From positions 68,998,674 through 69,062,673 of the forward strand of contig CM026426.1 in NCBI GenBank assembly GCA_014871385.1: 64,000 nucleotides of DNA. The letters are read 5' to 3'. Source of the stretch: Ceratodon purpureus (lineage: Eukaryota; Streptophyta; Bryopsida; Pseudoditrichales; Ditrichaceae). Below the pieces are notes generated by a model that did no database searches, was not told the origin of the DNA, and was given only the letters and a program-made list of their open reading frames with translations. This document shows positions 59,384-64,000 of the stretch, one piece after another; the first letter of the stretch is position 1; every line of letters begins with the position of its first letter. The position numbers were made by a program, and so were the translations under genes.

Positions 59384-59401
59384 GGTTTAGGGTTTAGGGT
59401 G
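59384..59401 (+). repeat. interstitial telomere-like repeat (TTTAGGG)
   Basis: GGTTTAGGGTTTAGGG, in the opposite orientation to the block at 58989, with about 350 bases between them. Confidence 0.8.
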
Positions 59402-59589
59402 TTTGCATAAAAGAGCGTTCAAAGGAGACAATGCCTGATCCTGATTTTAGAAATTGGGATAAGTTGTCATATGATAAATTGTCCTCTTCAAAAGTAGACC
59501 ATACCAGGAGAAGTACACAATGTTGGTTAATTACGCTTAGATAAATATCTGCCAAAGACGATAAGTTATTTCTAGTTAGGTTAGTCCCA

Positions 59590-59725
59590 ATTAAGCTAGT
59601 CCTAGTCAGCTACCTGCCAACTAGGAGAGTATGCGCTACTAGGCTAGCTACGGCTAGCTGCAGATAGTTAAGCTAGTCCTAGTCGGCTACCCGCCGACTA
59701 GGAGAATAGGCGCTACTAGGCTAGG
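59590..59725 (+). repeat. two-copy tandem repeat with palindromes
   Basis: Units of about 75 bases starting TTAAGCTAGTCCTAGTC and containing GGCGCTACTAGGCTAG-type sequence; each carries one copy of the GTCGGC...GCCGAC palindrome (the first mutated to GTCAGC...GCCAAC). Confidence 0.75.
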
Positions 59726-59979
59726 TCCACGTTGGCAACTAGTCGTCCAGAAAACCCTAGAGAAGTAGGTAACAAGAACTTTCACTAGTTCAGTAGAAGA
59801 ACTCCCGCCGCCGCTTCCAATAATTGGTACTGAAGTCTCTTCGCCATAGCAGCTGAGCGCCACAAGTTTTGTCAGCCAGTCGTATACTGTAGAAGTAAGC
59901 TAGAGCTGCAAATATTTTGTCGTTATGAGGAGGCGGGGTAGCAATGTGGGGTATCCGCAGTATTAGGAGACACCAACTT

Positions 59980-60509
59980 ACGTCAAGGAGCTCCGGCGAT
60001 GGTATAGGGCGGTGGTCGCCCGTTCTCGCAACACCGCCATTCCTGCTTTCAAATACATCACACGCCTTCTGCAGCCAGGTGCGGAGTGGTATTGGAGTCT
60101 TGCTCACACCCTAGAGTTGCTAGAGATATCTGACGCTTCCGGCATCGCCTTTCCACTGACGTCGGAGGAGTTTGAGGAGTCCGAGAGTGCTGGCAGCGTT
60201 CACTTCAGCCACAATGGGGAAGTGTCAACGCACACAATGTCAACTGCAGGTACCGCGTCATTGACGAAGCATATGACGTCTCGGAGGGTGCTGGAAGTCG
60301 TCGCTCTAGCCAAGATCAGTGGTGCAGAGGGAACGCCAGCCCGCAGTCATCGTATTCGTCGTTTGGATCCGTGCTTCCATCCGTTGATACTGGGTGTAGT
60401 GCTGTCCGAGCCAAGTCTAGTGCGAAGGACCGATCGCTGCATGGCCGTTAGCGACCATATGCAGCTTTTCTCCGTGTACAAAGGCTACGGGAGAATTAGT
60501 GAGTGTTGA
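59980..60509 (+). CDS. putative coding segment of unknown function
   Basis: A frame open from about 59965 and ending at 60509 reads ...YVKELRRWYRAVVARSRNTA, then GAEWYWSLAHTLELLEISD, an acidic/serine segment and a histidine- and arginine-rich end. The composition is protein-like and the start is unclear (no ATG near the beginning), so it may be an exon. No family recognised. Confidence 0.3.
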
Positions 60510-61070
60510 CATTGTCCAGCTCGTTTTCAATCAAGCTGCTTCACACACTAAGATAGTTGTAGAATTCATGGTTAGCAGTTGTTACTGAACCTTTAGGAGT
60601 AGTGGCATCTCTGATGTGTACAAAATACAAAGTAACATGTAGAGGGCGGAACACTACCGTTGTACTCTGATTAGAATATAATGAAATGGATAAATAATTT
60701 TTCCCAGTTTCTCCAAGCGCGTAGTGGTTTTACCAATGTTGTGGAAAGCGTCGGCGGGCAGCCGACTAGTGTAACAGTGTCCACCATAAAAATCACAAGC
60801 CATACAATAAAGACCAGCCTCACGAAGTCACCAATCATGATGCTTATCTAGTATGGTTAGAAGCATCGGCGGACAGCCGACGATTACCGAAGAAAGAAAA
60901 GGAAGGCATCAGAACAACAAAAAGAAGACCAAGCGTAATACATGACTAGTATTGGGTCTATGGTAAAATACAATTCTTATTCAAAGGAATCACAGTGTTT
61001 ACAATATTCAACTATAACGTTGATAGAGGAAACCATCACAACCTATGTCTTCTACAGCTAAAATCACAAT
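60510..61070. other. spacer with two palindromes
   Basis: No gene. Contains the palindrome copies at 60748 and 60863. Confidence 0.5.
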
Positions 61071-61087
61071 CGTCGGCGGGCCGCCGA

Positions 61088-64000
61088 CTAGTCTTCATCC
61101 TCGTCATTCCAGTTCATCGAGATTCCATGTAATTCGAAGTTTGCCATGGCAGCAATCGCAACCTCCTCGGGTATTAGATGGGACTTTGGGGGGCCGTCAT
61201 GCGTAGTTTTCTTGGTCCTATGAGTGTATGCGACGGATTTACACTCCACCCACTCCGCAAGAGTCAACTCTCTCTCCCACCGTCTTGTCCAGCACTCCCT
61301 CGCAACTTTCTTCTTACCTTCCTTCTTGCCCTTCATCGGAGTCCACCATTCAACCTTGAACTTACCATAATTAGGACTAGGCTCTGTTATAACAGGCTCT
61401 ATCGCCCTACCCATCCAAATGGGTAGATGGTCTTCCTTACTCGGACGACAGAACACCCAATCGCCACGTAATACGTCACGATATGGGTTAAACACAAACT
61501 TTGGCCTAGAGTTTTTTGGACCGCAGAAAGGATAAGGCTCCACCTCATCCTCGTCACCGGGACGAATATCCGGATCCGGTATATAATCGTCCTCTGTATC
61601 GAATGTGGTGACGTGGTCCTGTTTCCAGTCTGAGATAGGCCAAAATCCTTTCTGTAAGGTGGCGGAATTGGGGGGTAGTGGCTCATTGACCTCCTTTAAA
61701 ATTCGCTCCCAATACTGTACATATGGTAACATGTCTTGTGCATATTTCTTATCCCGAGTCATGCCAGTTCTCGAGTACTCAATGTACTTAGATAATCCAC
61801 TTTTAATGAAATTTCTCTTCTCTAAACACTCCGCTGCCCTTGCCACCTCTTTATCCGCGTTCCTCTTGCCCTCATCGACGTCAACACTACGCCATAAGTG
61901 CTTATGAGGAACCGGTTTGGGATCACCGACGGGCAAACGTGGTTTACCCTCTTTGTCTGCCCTCCACATTTTCACGGGTTTGCCAGGTGGAAGCCATGAC
62001 GGATCAGTTGCACGCTTCTTGTACCTCATCACAGGCCACCCCGCATCCTCCCCATCCTCCACCACATAGAACTTAAAAAGATGCATTTCACTGTGACCTT
62101 CTATCGCATTACCTCCGTCGTGATGAAAATCAGCAACATAACTTTTGAAGTCTGCCACTTCCTGAACAACCTCTGGAATAAAGGCAACTGTCTTCTGAGA
62201 ATCCATGAATGCCTTCATAAGGTCGGCAAGGCAGTATGTGTTCTTCCGCTTAATGAGCTTTGACAGGTGACTGAAGTGGGCGTCAATGTCCTCATGTGTG
62301 TGTCCCACAATCAGGAAACCAACTGTAACTTCCTTGAATATTCGCCTCATCGTCAACAACGAGCAGAATGCTAGAAGAAACCGGTTCTTGTTGTCCTTCG
62401 CTGAATTGTCAAGCTGGAGATACAACTTCTTCGGCAAAGGAACAGTTGGCCTACCAGGCAGAGGTGAAGTGAGTGGCTCATCTCTAGAGGGTGGAATTGA
62501 GGGGATGCAACCTGACGATCGATGCATTAGCGCTTCAAAGAATTCATTCTGTGGCGGAGCCTCGAAGAGTGCTTTTGTCTCCCGGATAGGTAGTCTCTCC
62601 AAGGCACGGAATACCTTGCACAACGAGGAGATTGTGAAATTTGGGTCTCCTGGCCATAGGGCAGTTGCATAGTGTGCGTAGGCGCCATCTCCGTGTCCGT
62701 GAGTCAGCATTCCAGTACAGGAAATCGGAATTTGACCAAGCCTTGCCGTAGCCTTCGTGATACGTTGCATCCGGAGGATCGCTATTTTTGATGTGTCCAT
62801 CTTATCGTGTATGATGCAAAGGAACTCAGTAGGACTCTGTATAGATTGGGTTGTCCATTCGTAATAATTGTTGCGACAAGCTCGTTGATAGTTCAAATGC
62901 CTGTTCCTATCCTCTGTCAAGCTCTGCCACTCGTCCGACCCTCTAGGATACTTTGCAATGAGTTCAACGAGGAAGTCACACTCAGTGCACTTGGAGAAAT
63001 TACTTCCTACCGCCTTGACCTCAACGTTGCGGAAGTACTCCTTCCTCATGCGACTAACAGAGGACTGCGAAATCGGCTTCGTGTTGCACTGCTCATTGAC
63101 GTGGACAGCACAGAGTGAGGCCGATCAGTTGGCCAGTTCATCATTCGGTAGGCGGGCTGCCGACGTTAGTAATCACTAGTATTCAATAAACTATCTAAAG
63201 TGAAAGAAGATGAGAAGGAACTTACGGCGTTGGCCATTTCGCGCAGTTCATCGCAGACGGGAGTACTTTGAGCGCGCCCACTCTCTTCATGCCAATCATC
63301 CGAAACTCATTGGGCATTTGGTCCGCATTCTCATTAACGATAGTGGTCAACGTCGCGCGGGCCTGGATTGTGTGAATCTGGGGACGAAGTACTCCGGAAT
63401 TTCCGTGACTCCCATTGACACGGCCACTTCTCGCCGAAGCCTTGTAGTTGTAGTACGCGGATTTTGATACTCCGTGAATAATATACCACGCCACTTAACA
63501 TACGTCAACGTTCGCAAGAGTAACATAGAGCTTCCGCTTGCCGGGTACAATATGTAAGTGCCCTTGCACAGCGAAGGACATCTCTCGCCTCGCCTCGAAG
63601 GTTGTTGCGTAAAATCTACGACGAATACGCACAGTATCTTCCCATCTAAAAGTCTGGCAACATCGGTCCTTGCAACACCGCTTTGAGCTCACTAAGCGGC
63701 ATTCAGCAGGGACAACCATTTGACGAAGCTTAGTAGAGGAGACGTCATCTTTTTCGCGAACTTTCCTCCTCACCGATTGATAGGCATTCTTTGGAACACC
63801 ATCCAGACCATGGTCCGTGTCGGCGTCTGCTAAATTCTTGGAGAAGTAAGTAATTATATCAGAGAGAAGGTGACCCCCTTCTAAGCGAGTGTGAGTCAGA
63901 CGCCATCTGAGAGTTGTCATCTGCAGATGATCGTCTTCAGAGACGAAGAGAACCGCGACCTCTGTATCCCTTAGGACTTCATCATCACATGCCTCGTCCG
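61088..64000 (-). CDS. DUF7869-type transposase-like gene, 5' end beyond the window
   Basis: Two exons visible. The first is open from the window edge to about 63225 (CCKDRCCQTF, REMSFAVQGHLHIVPGKRK, WYIIHGVSKSAYYNYKASAR, ADQMPNEFRM) and ends at a GTAAGT donor. It contains one in-frame TAA (63497-63495), right after LYVTLANVDVC. The second runs to 61088: VHVNEQCNTKPISQSSVSRM, a cysteine pair (CTECDFLVEL), HDKMDTSKI, TGMLTHGHGDGAYAHYA, YLQLDNSAKDNKNRFLLAF and VGHTHEDIDAHFSHL. These aspartate-bearing motifs define the DUF7869 family, thought to be transposase-derived with an RNase H-like fold. A C-terminal GDWVFCRP...WMGRA...FKVEWW segment resembles a chromatin- or DNA-binding beta-barrel. I could not fix the acceptor of the second exon. 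Function: probably transposase or domesticated derivative. Confidence 0.75.

Larger units (their letters stand above)
59244..63164. repeat. seven dispersed copies of a GTCGGC...GCCGAC palindrome
   Basis: Copies at about 59244-59261, 59601-59625, 59679-59701, 60748-60770, 60863-60881, 61072-61091 and 63145-63164, usually followed by TAG. The best, GTCGGCGGGCCGCCGAC (61072-61088), has perfect 8-base arms and overlaps the stop codon of the DUF7869-type gene. Another lies between two exons of that gene. I noticed no copies outside 59-63.2 kb, but a systematic count was not possible. Confidence 0.65.

Noticed and set aside
1-64000. CRISPR array, bacterial operon or rRNA genes
   Set aside because: The repeat structures are transposon-, SINE- or minisatellite-like, genes have GT-AG introns, and no rRNA signature was seen.

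Overview
The window looks like a stretch of a land-plant nuclear genome, most probably a bryophyte such as a moss. The direct evidence is plant-type telomere motifs (CCCTAAA and TTTAGGG) at about 59.0 and 59.4 kb, spliceosomal introns with GT-AG ends and phase-consistent junctions, AT-rich spacers, and a dense mix of plant DNA transposons, MITEs, tRNA-like short repeats and a LINE remnant. The moss assignment is an inference from general similarity of several proteins to families I recall from moss genomes; no search was run. There is no bacterial operon, CRISPR array, or rRNA or tRNA gene.

Layout. 0.8-2.1 kb: an intronless 438-aa gene of unknown function. 3-22.4 kb: three members of one RING-like gene family (5092-6585 +, 13390-15339 -, 18636-20300 +), separated by four copies of a dispersed repeat carrying tRNA-like modules, a GC-rich Mutator-like element with 331-bp terminal repeats and a 9-bp target duplication, a TA-flanked MITE, a hAT-like MITE and two sets of direct repeats. 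23.2-26.4 kb: a three-exon minus-strand gene with a coiled coil and a transposase-like core. 26.5-29.5 kb: AT-rich spacer. 29.5-37.3 kb: decayed plus-strand pieces with F-box-like and plant-transposase-like segments. 37.4-38.0 kb: a LINE 3' fragment. 38.1-41.9 kb: a foldback element and a degenerate array of an ATACCCATCAT word. 42.0-56.4 kb: a PIF/Harbinger element whose Myb/SANT-type accessory gene is split by about 11.5 kb of sequence. That interior holds a decayed coiled-coil gene (46.9-49.7 kb, +) and a decayed transposase-like gene (50.9-53.3 kb, -) that itself carries a MITE. 56.6-58.6 kb: CA-rich low-complexity DNA. 59-64 kb: inverted telomere-like repeats, seven copies of a short GC-rich palindrome, and a minus-strand DUF7869-type gene that runs off the right edge.

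How it fits together. The recurring theme is gene and transposon families surviving in repeat-rich DNA. Genes 5092 and 18636 are intact paralogues. Many of the others keep long, recognisable frames interrupted by single in-frame stops that one transition from CAA, CAG or TGG would explain, as expected from decay of methylated DNA. The best candidates for something undescribed are the RING-like family with its conserved N-terminal domain and unusual C4-H-C3 metal pattern, the tRNA-module repeat whose module number differs between copies, and the palindrome family clustered around the DUF7869-type gene.
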